From positions 55,373 to 119,372 of the forward strand of contig QJNS01000235.1 of assembly GCA_004154925.1 (NCBI GenBank): DNA of 64,000 nt. The letters run 5' to 3'. Under the pieces are notes generated by a model that saw only the letters and a program-made list of their open reading frames with translations, ran no database searches and was not told the DNA's origin. The DNA comes from Monosporascus cannonballus (lineage: Eukaryota; Ascomycota; Sordariomycetes; Xylariales). Position 1 is the stretch's first letter, and every line of letters starts with the position of its first letter. Below are positions 11,368 through 24,048 of this stretch, one piece after another. A program made the position numbers and the translations under genes.

Positions 11368-11372
11368 AAAGA
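11368..11372. repeat. Left target-site duplication of Copia-1 (AAAGA)
   Basis: AAAGA directly precedes the 5' LTR and is repeated at 23899-23903 directly after the 3' LTR. A perfect 5-bp duplication fixes the element ends and its insertion site inside the Hsp70-like intron. Confidence 0.9.
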
Positions 11373-11612
11373 TGTCAGACCCAGCTGAAGTCGATCAAAC
11401 CGCTAAGCCTTGGCTTAGTTTGATCACTTACTGAAACAAGGCTACTTTATGCACCCCCGGTATCTTTTCCTCTCAGCTATAGCTATATTTACATATATAA
11501 AAGGAGGGTTCGTTGCGCTCACCCTTTAGCTAAAACCTTTTAGAGGTTATGCAACCTTTAATATACCTTTTTTTCAGTTATATGCTTCTGTATGTAATAT
11601 CAGGGTTTCATA
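11373..11612 (+). repeat. Copia-1 5' LTR
   Basis: A 240-bp repeat matching 23659-23898. It contains the internal motif CTATTTACATATATAAAAGG, which looks like a TATA region. Damage is low at the outer (left) end and heavy at the inner (right) end. The likely primer-binding region follows at 11613. Confidence 0.93.
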
Positions 11613-11983
11613 ATTATGAGCCCGGTCCGCATTTCTTTTTAGCCGCGCTTTAATACATTTATTATATACGTTTTATTAAAGTTATTCGGAATTTCGCTAT
11701 TGCTTTTGCGATATATTTATTATTCCGTTACCAAAGATATCTATCGCCTAATTATTACGTTCTTAATTATTTTAGCCTGTTTACCTTTGGCATTATTTCT
11801 AAAACCATGGTTACTTAATTAATAAATTTTGACGAATTTTTTTCAAAACGCGTTTTTAAGTATTTATTTAGGAAAGGGACCCCTAAAGAATATAATACTT
11901 TCGAGTTTTATGTCAGTACGAAAACTGGTATATTATAGGCATATATTAACTTTAACGTAACCTAAATACCACCCTTATTAATA

Positions 11984-12602
11984 ATGCCGGTTTCTTCTAA
12001 GCTTTATTATTTCCAAAATAAAATAATTAACGAATATGCCCTAAATGGCCCGAATTATTCGAAATTCGAAAAGGCTTTAAAGGCATATAATAGAAAACAG
12101 TCCTTATATATCGCTTAGGAAAAGGCATTTATTAAAGTTAATACGTTTTTAAACCAATCCGTTTATCTTAATTATTATTAGGTATATTGTAAAAAAATTA
12201 CGTTTCGAAAAAAGCTAATTACTTTAAAAAATAAATTCAAATCTAGCAATAACGTTCGAATTTACAAGGTCGACGTTCGATATAAGCAAACGTTAAAAAT
12301 TAATAAAATCTAAATAAATATTTGGTTATTTATATATTAGAAAATATATATTAAAGCCGCGGAACTTTAAATATTAACCGTTATAAATTATTACGGTCAC
12401 TTTAACTTTTTAAACGCTGTTAATATTTACTTACCCGATTTTTCTGTTACCTAAAGGGCTAAAATAAAGGAAGCCATATTCGAAAGCAAAAATCTTATTA
12501 AATTTTTACCCGTATAAAAGTTTGTAAAACGGTTCCGAGACTATATATGGTTGCGGAAGGTTTAAGGCATTACCGCAAAATAATTATTACAGGGAACGTT
12601 CG
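11984..12602 (+). pseudogene. Copia-1 gag, interrupted by Gypsy-1
   Basis: An ATG at 11984 opens a frame reading MPVSSKLYYFQNKIINEY, then YLPDFSVT and VKRFRDYMWLRKV, typical of a copia capsid protein. It is split by several in-frame stops of the kind RIP makes and ends where Gypsy-1 begins. No zinc knuckle remains on this side. Confidence 0.7.
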
Positions 12603-13039
12603 TGTGACGAGCTTGGGGTTTAACCAACTATTAAACCTTAGTCGTACGGGTTTATGTTGGTAGGAGTATCGTGGGAATCTGAGCAATGAAGTAACTTAGT
12701 CACGTCTCTTAATACCAAGGGCGTAAAAGCATATTGCAAACGATTAATATTGATAAATGTTATAAGTTGGTATTATTTAAACTATAAAAATAATAAACGT
12801 ATATATAGTTTTTTTCTATTAGCTGGATTATTACCAGCAAGTTAGCGATCCGGCTTATTAGTTTACCGTCAATAAGTTAGTAATCCGGCTTATTGGCTTA
12901 TTACTAGTAAGTTGGTGATCCGGCTTATTGGTTTATTATTAGTGAATTAGTAATTTATTACGTAACCTGCCTTACCACGTATTTATGGTTGGGTTATGTC
13001 AGACCGTTTCTGGGGGCCGTAACGCGTTGGACCATGATA
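12603..13039 (-). repeat. Gypsy-1 LTR, left copy (3' LTR in element sense)
   Basis: Starts TGTGACGAGC and ends CATGATA; the partner copy ends CATGACA. It contains a 35-bp tandem repeat with units at 12836, 12871, 12906 and 12941. The outer 130 bp are GC-balanced; the inner part is AT-shifted. Confidence 0.9.
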
Positions 13040-16000
13040 CGATCTCCCCCTTTTACAAATCTTGCCTTTAAGAATTTTTTTTGGTAAGCTTTTTGTATTT
13101 CTTTAATATGTTTTCCGGTATATCCAAGCGTCGTTTTCGCAAATCCGAATAACGACTTATCCTGGCTAATTTAATTGAATTCGAAGGTTTTAACGCGAGA
13201 TTTTGTTTTTTTTTATTTTACCCTGCAGCTTAATTATCAAATAATGGACGGGGTTTTCGTTATAAGGAATATGTTCGTCGGGGTCGTTCGTACAACGGGA
13301 TAAAAAATCCATATTTTTATAATTAATCGTTATATTACGGAATTAAAAAAATTAAAAAAGGAAAAGCTGGCGGCCGAAAATTCTTCGTTCAATGTTTTTA
13401 CGCGTTTTTTTTCGTATATGTCGTTATTTTTAATATTATTAATCCCAGGATGCGAAATTTATTAATCGTATCATTTAATTCTTAAACGATTTTAACGATT
13501 TTGCGTAATTAAAGTTAAAGTTTGTATTTGAGATATAGGCCGTAAATAAAATAGATATTATTAATTGAAATACGGTAAATTAAGGGTTTTTTCCTTAGAT
13601 TTGGTAAATTGAAATATTATTATTTCGAATAGCTTTATTGTTATTAGTAAAACTTTTTTAATAAGTATTAGGCGCCAATAAGGTTTTGAATAAGTTTTTA
13701 AATGTTTTCGGAATTTAAATATTTTTTTTTCATTTAATTAGGTATTAGGTAAATTTGTTTCGTTTTCGTATATTGAATAATTTTTTTATTTCGTACGCTT
13801 ATTCGTTTTTTGCCTTTATGTTATTTTATGCCGTATATATTTTAATTATATTCGTTATAAATTAGAATAGAAAAATATAAAAAATTAAATAGAATTTAAC
13901 TTTTAGTAAAAGTTTTAATTAATAATTATTTTCTGAGATTTTTTTTGATAATTTTATATAAATCGATATATTTGAAATTAAGTTTTTTATTAGGTTTTTT
14001 ATTTGAATATTTTTGGTAATAAGAAAAACTATTTCCCTTTTTTCGAAAATTAATTTTTTTAACCTTTTTGAATTATAATATTTATTTATTTATCTTCGTA
14101 CGAATTTTAATTTTAATTTTATTTTTTAATATACTTATCGTAATTATTCCGACGTAAAAATTATTTTAATATTAATTAAATCGTTATTGCGTATTTGTTT
14201 TATAAATCTTTGACGTAAAACTAAAATTTTCGTTTACCGGTTTTATTTTAATATTTTCGTAATAACTGGTATTATAAATTCATTATGTAATTAATACTTT
14301 TTTAATTTAATTATTCTGTTTATAATTAATATAATATGGTAAGTAAGCTTTTTAAATTCGATTTATTCGTTTCATTTATTTATCTGTTTAAGGTTTAAAT
14401 ATATTGGATAATTTATAATTTAAGTTAATTTATATTATTATATTTTGTTAACATTTAAATATAAATATCGAGTTTTTATTTAAAATCAGTTCCATAAGTA
14501 ATCCGTATATATTAAAAACGTATTTATAGAAAATATATATTATTTATTCGGTATTTGTATTTTCGTAATATAATAAAAAATAAAAAGATTTCGTAAATCG
14601 ATTAACGATTACGAAAATATTATCGTGGTATATCTTTATAATTAGATTTTTTAATACAAAAAGTTTAATAATAAAGTCGAATATAATTAAATATTATGGT
14701 TATTTTACGATTAATAATAATTATAATTTTTCGTATAATTTATATTGTCGACTTTTTACTTTGGCGCAAATATCGTATTGCCGTATACGTTTTTATACCG
14801 TTAATTTTATTTTAAGAAAAAAATATATATAATAAAGCCGTTTAAAGTTTTGTAAATCGTTAAATATTCGTATAATTACTATTCGTATATTTTTCGTATT
14901 AAATCTTTTTATATTTTTCTAAAACTTATATTTTTTTTATCTTTTGGTTTTTTAGGAAACTGTCATTATATTATTATATTTTTTGATGCATATCATAAAG
15001 TACTGCCAGAATTATTGTAATCTGTTATAAACGTAAATATCTTTTTTCGTAACAATATCCAAAATTATATAACTAATTTTGACAAATTTTATTTCGAGGT
15101 TTAGTCGTTTACTTAAGGCATTTGCTTTATTATTCTCTGAGCTTTTCCTATAAATAATAACGAAATCCAAATTTACCTATTTTTTCGTATATCTTAATTA
15201 TCGTTTTGTAAATTTCCTGGTCGTAATAAATCGGGTAAAGTTTTAATAATCTATATAAACCTTAATTTAATATAAATTTCGATTTAAAAAGTACCTGAAT
15301 TCGCAAAATACCGAAATAATAATTATAAATTCCTTATTTAAAATACCGTAATTAAATTTATCTCCTTTTAATTTATACGAAAAAAATATAATAAGGTATA
15401 ATTTACTTTAAATATTTCGTTATTCGATTATTACGTTTAACGCGTAATCCGAAATATCGGTTTTTAATTTAACGAGGCGATTTAAATCGTACATAATTAG
15501 TACTGGCTTATTAATAATCGTATCCTTAATATTTTAAAATACTTTCTCTGTATTTGGCGTTTATATAATTCTTTTCTTTTTTCGTAAGATTTATTAAAGG
15601 TATAATTATTTTACTAAAATTTCGAATAAATTTGTTGTAATAATTGCCGATTTTAAGGAATACCTGTACTTCCTTAATTATTGTTAATATTTGTTATTTT
15701 ATAACTGCGACGATTTTTTAGGATTTATTTTAATATATCCTGGGATAAAAATATATTTTAAATATTTTATTTTGTATTTGTAAATTGATTTTTTTTATTA
15801 ATAAGTAACTTTGCGTTTTGTAAAATTTAAAAAACTTTGTAAACGTATTTTACGTATGTTTTTTTTTGTTTCCGAAAAAATAAAAATATCGTCGAGATAA
15901 CAAATGACGAAAATATCAAGATATTTTCAAAATATATAATTTATTATTTTTTAAAAAATTATTAATTCGTTCGTAAACCCCATCGGCGTAATTAAATTTT

Positions 16001-18978
16001 TAAATAATTTATATTTCGTTTTCAAATTTATTTTTTATTCTTATTTTTTAATCCGAATAAAGTTATATTTATTTTTAAAATCGATTATTATAAACCATTT
16101 AATTCCGCATAATCGGTTTTTTATTTCCGTAATTAAAGGTAATAATATTCGATGTTTAACGGTAATATTATTTAATTATTAATAATTAATAATAACTGGT
16201 AATTTTCCGTTTTTTTAATACAAAAAATACCGAATATTCTATTAATAACTTTAAAGGTCTAATTTATTCTTTTTGTAACAAATTCTCCAAATATATTCTG
16301 AAAGTACGTAATTTATTTTTGTTAAAATTATAAATAAGGTAAAACTTTGTCGAAAACCTTTTTTTAAAGATTATTTTATAATTTTATTTGCTATGTTCTG
16401 GTAATTTCGTATCAAGTTCTGTTTTAAAACGCTGTTTATATCTGTAATATTATGGTGGTATATTAATTATAGTTTCTAATTTTTAAGGCTGTTATTCTTA
16501 TTTTAGATGGTTATTCAATTACTTTAATTTCGCTTAAATAATAATAACGATAGGTTATATTTTTCTTTAATACTCGTTTTTTTATATTTTATCCCTTTAA
16601 GTAATAAAGTTTTTATCGTAGCTTTATACTTATATTCGTTGTTACTATTAATCGAATATTAAGATCTTAATTTTTTCTTTTTTATCTGTTAATAATATAT
16701 AAAACGAATTTTACTTAATTAATCCTGCTATTAATTAAAATTCCCTACTAATATATTTATAATGATTTTAGAATTATATCGTAATTCTTAAATAAGACGA
16801 TATCGAAATTAATTAATTAATATTATCCTTAAATAAAAATTTCGCAATAGTTAATTTCGCGTATAATTTTTCTATTATCGTAAACAAATTCCCAATCTTT
16901 GATATTCGTCATTATACAAGGTTTTAACATATATTGGGACCATAATTTAAACTTACCTATTATATTTAATATATTATAATTCTTATCCAAAGTTCCGTAA
17001 TCCATTATTGCGATATATTAATATATTCCGATTTGTATTTTTAAGGTAATAATGTTATTAACGTTTTTTATCGTTACGTTTAAAGCCTTTTTCGAAAATT
17101 CCTTTTAATTTTTCTGGATTTCGTTATCTTGCGGCTTTTTTATAAATAACTTTTTTTAACTTCTATTCGAATTCGTTAAATTTTATTTATATTCTTTTCG
17201 TTTAATGCGTTAAATTGCTATATTTATCGTTATTGCCGGCGTACTATTTTTTTAAATTATATTAATTATTTTTAATTTTATTATAATTTGTTTTTCTTAT
17301 CGAATAAATTGTTTTTTCATATTTACGACTATATCTTATTATGCGTTATTTTAATTATCGTTTTAAAAATCCTTTACAAATTAATATATTTTTTCTTTAA
17401 TAACTTTTTTTTCTAAAGGTTTATAATAAAGATTAATTAAAAATAAAAATCCGTTATAGCTTTTTGGTAATACTTTTTTACGGTAAGTTAAATTAACCTT
17501 TTTTCTGTTTAATAATTATATTATCCATAATAACAAAAAGCGTTTTCTTACGGGCATTATCTTTTTGGAATTAATTCTTTATTTCGGCTAGCTGCTAAAT
17601 ATTTCTTAGGGCTATAATTCGAAGGTATTAATATTATTATTTATCGTCCTTATTATTTCCGGTACGGTTTAAAAAATTAAATCCCTTATAATATATATAG
17701 ATAATTCGTTTATAAATATCTTATTTCCATTTTTCGTAATCGAGATATTTTCATTGTCGACAGTATATAACGTATATTTTATTATATCGATTAAAAATTC
17801 CGGAATATACTTTTTCTATCTTATTCTGGTATTTATGTAATTATCCTTATAATCTTTCTTATTATATTTGCAATACTTATTAAGTTAATCTTTTGATTTT
17901 TTATATTTTTTTTCGAACTTTCTGTCGTAATAATCCTTATAGGACCTTTTATTATAAATCTGATACATATTTGGCTTAAATTATGTTACTAACTTTATTA
18001 TTATTTTCTTAATTATTTTTAAAATATTTTTCCGATATAGGTATTTAGTTATTTTATCGTAACGTTTTAGGTTTTTTGTATTTATAAGCTTTATATCCCA
18101 TTTTGCCGTAATTAAAGTACTTTATCTGGCTTTAATTCTATTTATAAGTAACGCCAAATTCTATAAATTTTGGTGCCGTTCTGTAAAAAGTAAAAGGCGC
18201 GTTTCGTTTTTTCCCTTAATTAGGCTTATTATATTCCGATCGTAAAGCATATTATCTTTTTTTTATTATTTTTCAAACTGTCGAATATTAATTTTAATTA
18301 CCTTTATAATATACCGGTTTAAAGTAGTTAATTGTTTAATCCGAATAATTTTATTTTTTATATTATTCTTGAATTTTTTATAAAATATATTAATAATGGT
18401 ATCGGCTTTATTATTTTCTTATCTGGCCTAAGCTGCAAAATTCTTAAAGGTTACGGCGTATTTGGACGTAAATCCTTTTTATCGAAATTATAAAATTGTT
18501 AGGCTGTAAATTGTTTTTTATCCGGATTGCCGAAATTATTACGCATTTTATTTTTAAAATTAATATAAAATAAAAAGATTTTATTAACAAAAACTTTTTG
18601 TCCGATTTTCTTATTTCTAGGAAATTTCTTATAATTGGTTTAAATTAATTAATAGCATTTCTCATTAGGTATACTTTTATTATTAGAACTTTATCCGCCG
18701 TGTTATTAAGGTTTAAAAAACGAAAATAAATTCGTACCTAAGATAAAAAGATTTAAAAGTTACTTTTCTAATCGTAAGGCTCCGGTTTTTTAAGCTTTAT
18801 GCAGGCGAAAAAGGCTTAGGTAAATGGCGTAACCTTAATTTGTCGGATTTTTTTTTTCCAGTTCTCGAATTTAAGCCTAAAGTTGCTAAATAAAGGCTTT
18901 CTGCGCGTTAATCGATATTTTAATAATATTAAATATTATTTAAAATTTCATAGTACTATTAAACAAAACCTTGTACCG

Positions 18979-19414
18979 TATAACGAATTTAAGGTTTAAC
19001 TAATTATTAAATCTTAGTCGTACGGGTTTATATTAATAGGAATATCGTAAAAATCTAAATAATAAAATAAGTTAATTAGTTTCTTAATAACAAGGGCATA
19101 AAAACATATTATAAACGATTAATATTAATAAATATTATAACCTAGTATTATTTAAATTATAGAAATAATAAGCGTATATATAGTTGTCTCCTGTTAGCTG
19201 GATTACCATTAGTAAGTTGGCGATCCGGCTTACTAGTTCACTACTAGTAAGTTAGTAATCCGGCTCACTGGCTTACTACCAGTAAGTTGGTAATCCGGCT
19301 TACTAGCTTACCACCAGTGAATTGGTGATCCATCACGTGACCTGCCCCACCACGCACTTATGGTTGGGTTATGTCAGACCGTTTCTGGGGGCCGTGGCGC
19401 GTTGGGCCATGACA
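18979..19414 (-). repeat. Gypsy-1 LTR, right copy (5' LTR in element sense)
   Basis: Partner of 12603-13039. Here the inner (left) end is AT-shifted, so TG has become TA, while the outer 220 bp are well preserved. The 35-bp tandem repeat is at 19211, 19246, 19281 and 19316, followed by a preserved block ending GGGCCATGACA. Confidence 0.9.
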
Positions 19415-19481
19415 AATAGGATTTTTTATAAGCCTATAAGCTAATGGTATTATTACCGGATATAGCCTAAAAAGATTTATT

Positions 19482-22400
19482 TTGCTAAATACTTATTTCA
19501 ATTTCCATATAAGAAATCGTAAGGCTGATTTTCTTAATTTATACTTACCGAAAATCAGCGAAAAACCTTTAGCCGAAAAAAAGTATTTCGACATCGTAAG
19601 CGAAAATATACGAAAAATTACGTTTATTATACCGTTAAAAAGATTTAACACCTTTTTTCTGAAAAACTATTTATATATTCTTAAGATGCATATTAACCTA
19701 ATTTCATATAAATTATTTCAATAAGCTAGGATTTATTAGAATTATAAGACCGATATTATATATTATAAAACGTTAAAAACGAAAAAAACGAAAATTAATT
19801 AAATAGAGCGCCCACCGGTTATATATTATATTAAAGTAATACCAGAAAACGACGATAACGATATTTCTTTAATAATCTTTGTAATAATTAAAAGGCTTAC
19901 TATTACCGTTTCGAAAAACGAAAGTAACTTAAAAAATAAAGTTATTTTCGAAAATGAAAACGAAAATTTCCTTCCGAAGCCCTTAATTCAGGAATTCCTG
20001 CTTCCTAAATTAATCTTATAATAAAAACATTATGGTAATAACTCTAGATTATTTTTAAAGCTTTTAAAAGAAGACGTTACGTTATAGTATTAAAAACTTA
20101 TATACCTAGGTTTACGCATTTTCGAAAAAATGGTACAAGTAATTACCGGAATAAAGATCTATTTGTTTTTAGCGATTTAATATCGGAATTATTCGGTCGT
20201 TAAAGCGCGGAAAAAGACATTATGACGGCAGTTAATTAGAGAAAACCAATTTTTTAATACGATATACGCTGATTTTTTCAAATTTAACGACGCTTTCGAC
20301 GAGCGTATAAAAATGTTAATTATTACTTGTTCAATTATTAGGGCTAGAATTAGCTATACCTTAAAGCGGAAGAAATATATTTTAACCGCCTTGATAAACG
20401 CAATAATTTTCATTAAAAATAGTTCTATATTAAGGTTAAAACAATCGTATTAAACGGGAAAATCTTTTTCGGGAATAAATTTCGAAAATAGCTTTTCGAT
20501 ATAGATATATCTCATACGTTTTCGCTTTTATATATTAAGGAACTTGCAGGTATTTAGGAATACGTTAAAGGTGTAATTATTACAAAAGCGTATTATTTAA
20601 TTATTAGCAATAACTTCCTTTTCGATTTATGACCGGAAATAATAAAAATAACTATATATATCGTTAATCGTATATTAATTTATACCCTAAGTTAAAAGAT
20701 CCTTCTCCAGGTTTTTAACAAATAATTAGCCAAAAAAATAAAATATCTATTCCGGAAAAAGGTTTAAAAGCGAACATAACGAGTATCGTATTTTTCGAAT
20801 TAAGAGTTTATGCGCTTACGGAAATAATCCGTCGAGGCGCAAAGCGCCTGAAAAAAAAATAAATCCTAAAGCGTATATCGGTTATTTCGCAAGATACGTA
20901 ATTAATAATATTTATTAAATATGGATTCCTTCGTAATAACGCGTTATTACCGTTAAGGACGTTACCGTCCACAAAATAAAAAAGTATTAGGGCAAACGGA
21001 AAAATTTTGGTTCGAGATCGCGGAATTAAACGACCAGATCGACAGTATTTTTATTTTATTTATAATAAAAATTCTTAAAGGACGTTTAAAGTTATGTTTA
21101 ATAACGATCACTTAAAGATAAATATTATTAAGGGGGTAAATAAATTAATAAAGCAAAACGAGCCTAAAAGAATTATTTACGATATTATTGTAACAATTAC
21201 GAACTTTCCTAATTAAGGACCTTTATAGGAAATTAAGGGAATAAAAGCCGATAAAACCTATAATTCGTATTTTGACGAAAACATCTTTAATTCGGCAGAT
21301 AATAATAATTCCGAAAAAGATCCTAGCCGTATCCCTAATAAAACGGACGATTCGGAACGCAAGATTGCATAATTTTATTTGCTTATACTAAAAATTATTC
21401 CAGCCCTTAAAAACCTAAATTATTAATACCTTAATATATTATTATCCGATAAAGCTTAAAATATATTACCAGGTCATTTCCAATTCCATTAACGCCGTAC
21501 GGAACTAAATTTCCTAAATTAAATAATTATTATCGATTTTAAAAAGCGAAGCGGAAAAAGAAAAAAGCCGTTTTCGGCTATTACGAATTACAAATAAAAA
21601 TTCGAAAAACGTAATATATATCTAACTGCTTTTAACGTCATTTATTCGACCACGATTAAGCATAATCGCTTATATCGTGCTATCTTTTTTACTGCCCCTA
21701 AAAATTAATAAAAAGCCATATAATATAAAGACGCCGAAAACTGGAAAGCAGTTACGCAAAAAGAATAAGATTAAATATATCGAGTAAAACGATTAGTTAC
21801 CGTTATTTTATTATAGAAAACGATTTAAGACCTAAATTTTAATAGTATTCTTCCGTTAATATAGGTATTTATATATAAATTTAATAAGTACGCAATATTC
21901 CAAATATTTAAGGTTAAGATAATTGTTTATAGCGATCTTTAACCTCGTAAAGACCTTAACGCTTACGTTTTTACGTTTGTAGGCAGGTTTTGCTTTATGC
22001 TTATAGTTATTGCAGCCCGATTTAACTTTAAGTTTCGTTAGCTTAATGCCGTTAACGCGTTTTTATATAGCGACCTCGATAAGTTAATATACGTACGTTT
22101 CCTATAAGGATTCGTACGCCCGGGCTTCTATCTAAGATTCTGGAAAGCCCTATATAGTTTAAGACGATTACCATTTTTATGGCAACGGAAGTTAACGGCA
22201 AAATTAAAGGAACTGAAATTAAAGTCCGTTCCGGATAACCTATGTATTATAATTAATAACTGGTTAACATTATCTTTTTACGTTAACGATATAGTTATAA
22301 TATATAGAATTTGCGATATAATATACGTTAAAAAATTCCTTACGAAGTTACTATAATGGTTTTATATTAACAACTTACGGAATTTATAATAATTCCTTTA

Positions 22401-23215
22401 AATACATATTTTGCAAAATTGCGTAATTAGGAAATTATCCTTATTATAGGATACTTATTGGGAAAAGTTATATATACGTTTCGAATTATCCAAATGCAAA
22501 AAACTTTATTTTAAAGTCCTTAAATAAAGGGATTTTATAGAATATTAAGGCGAAACATTAATAACGTTTAAGAAATTGTAATTCGAAAAAGTCGAAATCC
22601 TATTATACGGAACTATCGCTATTTACCCAAATCTAATTAAAATTGCTTTTTATTTATTTCGTTATTGCAAAAACCTTAGCTTTACGTACCTTAACGCTAT
22701 TAACGAGATTATTTTTCATATTTATTCTATACGTACCTTAGCCTTAGAATTCGGAAATAACGAAAATCTTAACGTATAATTATTTTTATGCGCGAATAAC
22801 GCTTTATTCGCGGACAACCCTAACCAGAAAAATTTCTAGGGATTCGTACTGTTATTTTTCGATGGCCCTATCGTATGGAAAGCTAACAAATAGGATATAG
22901 TTACCACTTCGAATATAAAGGCTGAACTTTTAGCCCTTTCGAAAACCGTTAAAAAGGCTTTTTTTATGCTAAGGTTGTTTAAGATTATTAAGCTAGAGCT
23001 AAGCAAGAACTTAATTATCCAGGTAAATAATAAATAAACGATACGGCGAATTACTGAAAAAACCATACGCCTAATTACGAAACTGAAGTACGTTAACGTC
23101 CATAATTACTGGCTTCGCGAAATTTACGTAATAGGAAGGATAAAGATCGAATGGACGCCCATTAACGCCATGGTGGCAGATAACTTAATTAAGCCTTAAA
23201 GCTTTAACAGCATCA
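19482..23215 (+). pseudogene. Copia-1 pol remnant (protease/integrase/RT/RNase H)
   Basis: The copia polyprotein continues after the nested insert. At 19482-19724 an open stretch ends LKMHINLISYKLF, the block just before the integrase zinc finger. The integrase C-terminal part (VIITKAR, FDLWPEII, YIVNRILIYTLS) is at about 20,550-20,700. RT is at about 21,850-22,560 with VIAARFNFKFRQLNAVNAFL, KALYSLRRLPFLWQRKL and YVND at 22279-22290, where the family has YVDD (GAC to AAC, a RIP-type change). RNase H at about 22,790-23,210 has ADNP, GPIVWKANK, DIVTTSNIKAELLALS and a final VADNLIKP (family ADGLTK). Dozens of stops interrupt it. Confidence 0.88.
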
Positions 23216-23418
23216 GAAATTCGTTAAGCTGTTAAATTTTCGAGACGTTATTTTAAGGCTAAAAAAAGCCTAGGAAATGTTAATTTATCCCAAACGTCGC
23301 CCAGTAACGGAAAACTGTTATCTCCGTTTCCTTTTTATCGTTTTCTCCCTTACCGTTTTTATACCTTCATCCTTAAACGACCTTAAAGATAGGGTCAGTA
23401 AGGAAACTTTCCATCAAA

Positions 23419-23490
23419 GTTTCTGTAATCTAATGGTATAACGTCAGGTCCTAATACCTGAAGATATGGGTTCGAATCCAGTCAGAAGCT
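23419..23490 (+). tRNA. tRNA-like sequence inside Copia-1, probably degenerate
   Basis: A 71-nt stretch with a tRNA layout: a 7-bp acceptor stem GTTTCTG/CAGAAGC (one G-T pair); an A-box-like ATCTAATGGTATAAC; a strong anticodon-arm palindrome CAGGT...ACCTG; and an exact B-box GGTTCGAATCC at 23468-23478. The anticodon loop has 6, not 7, bases and the D and T stems have mismatches, so isotype is uncertain and it is probably a pseudo-tRNA. It lies between the RNase H end and the 3' LTR. Confidence 0.5.
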
Positions 23491-23648
23491 CTGGCATTTC
23501 GAGTAACTTCCCGAATTAATCGAGATGCTAATCACCTTTTTTCGGTTTTTGCGTTTTCTATTATTTGTTAAAGGCTAACCATCACGGTATTTCCTTTTTG
23601 GGAAGTTCTTCAAAGTTATGAGAGCTTTAGCTGTTAGTTCCTAACAGC

Positions 23649-23657
23649 TGGGGAGGT
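23649..23657 (+). other. Polypurine tract of Copia-1
   Basis: A purine-rich run (TGGGGAGGT context) ends one base before the 3' LTR at 23659. This is the expected place for plus-strand DNA priming. Confidence 0.6.
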
Positions 23658-23658
23658 T

Positions 23659-23898
23659 TGTTAAATCCAGCTGAAGTCGATCAAACCGCTAAGCCTTGGC
23701 TTAGTTTGATCACCTACTGAAACAAGGCTACTTTATGCACCCCCGGTATCTTTTCCTCTCAGCTACAGCTATATTTACGTGTATAAAAGGAGGGTTCGTT
23801 ACCCTTACCCTCTAGCTAGGACCTTCTAGAGGTCATGCAACCTTTAATACACCTTTTCTTCAGTTATATGCTTCTGTGTGTGATGTCAGGGTCTCATA
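23659..23898 (+). repeat. Copia-1 3' LTR
   Basis: 240 bp, partner of 11373-11612. The first bases (TGTTAAATCC) are damaged relative to the 5' copy (TGTCAGACCC), while the outer end is better preserved (GTGTGTGATGTCAGG against GTATGTAATATCAGG). AAAGA follows. Confidence 0.93.
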
Positions 23899-23934
23899 AA
23901 AGATCAGGGACTCTGGACGCTTTTCGGAGCTTAC

Positions 23935-24048
23935 ATCTTGATGCCTTCGTGGACCATCGAATCAGCAACCAATGCTTTGTATTGATAATCGCCTGCGATA
24001 CTCGCAAGTGTGATTGGCTCGCCGTCTCTCGAAATATAGGCGGCAGTA
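23935..24048 (-). pseudogene. Hsp70-like gene, upstream exon stranded between transposons
   Basis: A 114-bp exon reading STAAYISRDGEPITLASIAG and then YQYKALVADS on the minus strand, the N-terminal part of the Hsp70-like domain that normally follows the DFGTT phosphate loop. It begins after a TTCACAG acceptor (24050-24049) with a GCTGAC branch site upstream, and ends at a GTAAGC donor (23934-23929). It ends in phase 2 and joins in frame to the exon starting at 11327 if an AAG acceptor is used. The composition is normal and not RIP-mutated. The exon carrying the start codon and DFGTT is not found; the intron before this exon is occupied by the TIR element and then Gypsy-2. Confidence 0.78.

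Larger units (their letters stand above)
12603..19414 (-). mobile_element. Gypsy-1, Ty3/gypsy chromovirus nested in Copia-1
   Basis: A 6.8-kb element bounded by LTRs of 437 and 436 bp. Pol reads on the minus strand. The reverse-transcriptase core YLDDIFIFSE is at about 15,888, with YLDD at 15888-15899. An RNase H-connected segment FGFVIIYRKSSENNKANALSK is at about 15,150. A chromodomain-like tail (YEIKKLFNIRKRNKFT, YLIK) lies at about 13,690-13,805 after integrase. The 5' half (gag and protease) is at about 16,500-18,900 and is full of stops. The flanking 5-mers (GTTCG and AATAG) do not match, unlike those of other elements here. Closest relative in the window is Gypsy-3. Confidence 0.88.
11373..23898 (+). 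mobile_element. Copia-1, Ty1/copia LTR retrotransposon, RIP-mutated, with nested Gypsy-1
   Basis: A 12.5-kb insertion made of a copia element (about 5.7 kb without the nested insert) with 240-bp LTRs and a perfect AAAGA target duplication. Domain order on the plus strand is gag, integrase, reverse transcriptase, RNase H, which is the copia order. Gag is broken at 12,602/19,415 by Gypsy-1. LTRs begin TG and end TA, the expected RIP product of CA. The two LTRs differ at about 21 positions, 20 of them transitions by hand count. Stops from C-to-T/G-to-A changes occur throughout pol, so the element is dead. It lies inside an intron of the minus-strand Hsp70-like gene, in the opposite orientation. 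Confidence 0.93.
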
